Positions 63,222-64,000 of a DNA stretch of 64,000 bases are shown here, one piece after another (positions within the stretch are counted from its first letter, which is position 1; each line of letters opens with the position of its first letter). Source of the DNA: Ornithobacterium rhinotracheale DSM 15997 (GTDB lineage: Bacteria > Bacteroidota > Bacteroidia > Flavobacteriales > Weeksellaceae); contig NC_018016.1 of the NCBI RefSeq assembly GCF_000265465.1, positions 2,036,001 through 2,100,000 on the forward strand, in the 5' to 3' direction. A program made the position numbers and the translations under genes. The notes below the pieces were generated by a model. The model ran no database searches. It saw only the letters and a list, made by a program, of their open reading frames with translations, and was not told the DNA's origin.

Positions 63222-64000
63222 TTATATTTTTTCAATGAGTTCAGTTCGTACCTTTTCGTAAGCTATTTGGTGGTCGTAATTCTCGCTAGGGTGTAGCAGT
63301 AAAGCTGTGTCCCCCAAAAATTCACTATCCTCTAATTTCAATTCTAAATTTCTTAAAAATTGTTTTTGAGTAGGACTTTGTCCTTCTGAAAAATTCATAT
63401 ATTGATGGTAGGTTTGAATTATTTTTTCAATATCAAGATGAGTTTTGGTTAAACATTTATACAAGTCAAATAAATCCCTACCTTTTCGTCTCTGATATAA
63501 AGCTCTTAGCTTAGTGGCAATTAATTCTTCTAATGAATAAGTAATAATACTTGCCTTATCTTTATACCAAGGACTATCCACTTCAAAAGGAACTTTTGAA
63601 AATCCTAATGCTGTAAAATGTTCTTTACAATTGATTTCTATTTTTAATCGAATGGGAACCACAGGAGGAATCTCTGAGGCTACTTTAAAAATTAGTACAT
63701 TGTTGTTTCTTTTTTGACGAACATAAGGTTCTCCCAAAAAGGACAGGACTTGTCGAAGTCGGTCGATAGTTTCTTTAATAGGTTCGGCTTTGATTTGAAC
63801 TAAGTCAATATCTTCCGAATAGCGAGGTTGTGGGGATAAATATAACTTATGCAAGGCAGTTCCTCCCCGAAAAGCCAAATGTTTCGATAGAAAAGCATCT
63901 TTATAAATTTCTACCAGAGCTTTACAGATAATTAAATCTTGTTCTACTTGTTCGGGTGTCTGCCATGGAACAATGGAGCGCCAATAAGTAATTGTATTTT
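63222..64000 (-). CDS. AbiEii/AbiGii-family nucleotidyltransferase toxin (5' end outside the window)
   Basis: The frame is open to the right edge of the window and reads TYWRSIVPWQTPEQVEQDLI, then CKALVEIYKDAFLSKHLAFR, GGTALHKLY and RYSEDIDLVQ. GG-x-x-L-x-K with S-x-D-x-D is the AbiEii active-site pattern, and EELIATKLRALYQRRKGRDL near the middle is the family's second motif. AbiEii proteins are toxins in AbiE toxin-antitoxin/abortive-infection pairs; the antitoxin AbiEi would lie upstream, outside the window. It ends normally at 63222. At least 259 codons are visible. Confidence 0.85.
   Translation of the reverse strand, partial: NTITYWRSIVPWQTPEQVEQDLIICKALVEIYKDAFLSKHLAFRGGTALHKLYLSPQPRYSEDIDLVQIKAEPIKETIDRLRQVLSFLGEPYVRQKRNNNVLIFKVASEIPPVVPIRLKIEINCKEHFTALGFSKVPFEVDSPWYKDKASIITYSLEELIATKLRALYQRRKGRDLFDLYKCLTKTHLDIEKIIQTYHQYMNFSEGQSPTQKQFLRNLELKLEDSEFLGDTALLLHPSENYDHQIAYEKVRTELIEKI

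Overview
The window is AT-rich flavobacterial DNA (phylum Bacteroidota). The evidence is the -7 box TANNTTTG seen before several genes, a CTnDOT-type tyrosine integrase, a TraA-TraQ conjugation operon, PRTRC genes, SprB/PKD-type surface proteins and a type IX secretion C-terminal signal. A Weeksellaceae genus such as Ornithobacterium would fit, but this is only a guess from gene content.

Layout. 1-5100 is chromosomal: an hsdM remnant, a HEPN/MNT toxin-antitoxin pair, an orphan IS end, a lipoprotein, a NIF3-like protein with its usual neighbour, an outer-membrane protein and an STM3941-type membrane protein. From about 5170 an integrative conjugative element (ICE) begins with candidate att and arm sites and an integrase, and it runs off the right edge. 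Its backbone holds ssb, DUF932, PRTRC E and C, broken PRTRC B, PRTRC ThiF, two excisionase-like HTH proteins, then a leftward transfer operon (traA, traB/C, traD, traE, traF, traG remnant, traK remnant, traM, traN, traO, traQ). A candidate oriT, a 3' fragment of mobC, and a leftward helicase/methylase, DUF1896 and AbiEii block follow.

The ICE is heavily damaged. traI, traJ, mobA and mobB are absent; traG, traK and mobC are fragments. An IS256 element and an IS1182 element, both with broken transposases, sit in the PRTRC operon. An IS3-type element sits at the mob junction. The element is therefore probably unable to transfer itself. Cargo has been inserted between backbone genes: a toxin/HTH/SecB-like chaperone operon (14766-16200), a surface protein preceded by a 35-base CA repeat plus an HU-like protein (23093-24880), an unrecognised two-gene soluble/membrane unit (25075-26707), and a TonB siderophore receptor with a PepSY reductase-like protein (27994-31399).

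The largest cargo, 36679-57323, is about 20 kb on one strand. It codes for a 1560-residue exported protein, a 1372-residue TANFOR-like protein with a metalloprotease motif and a variable C-terminal region, two duplicated small membrane proteins, an orphan toxin-like protein with a D...ExK nuclease pattern, a beta-propeller-like partner, an FN3 protein (frameshifted), a SprB-repeat protein with a type IX sorting signal, a triple-PKD lipoprotein and an outer-membrane barrel. A 72-base direct repeat and a duplicated toxin-tail/immunity segment look like scars of toxin-cassette exchange. I read the block as a surface-delivered polymorphic toxin locus, and it is the best candidate here for a poorly described system.
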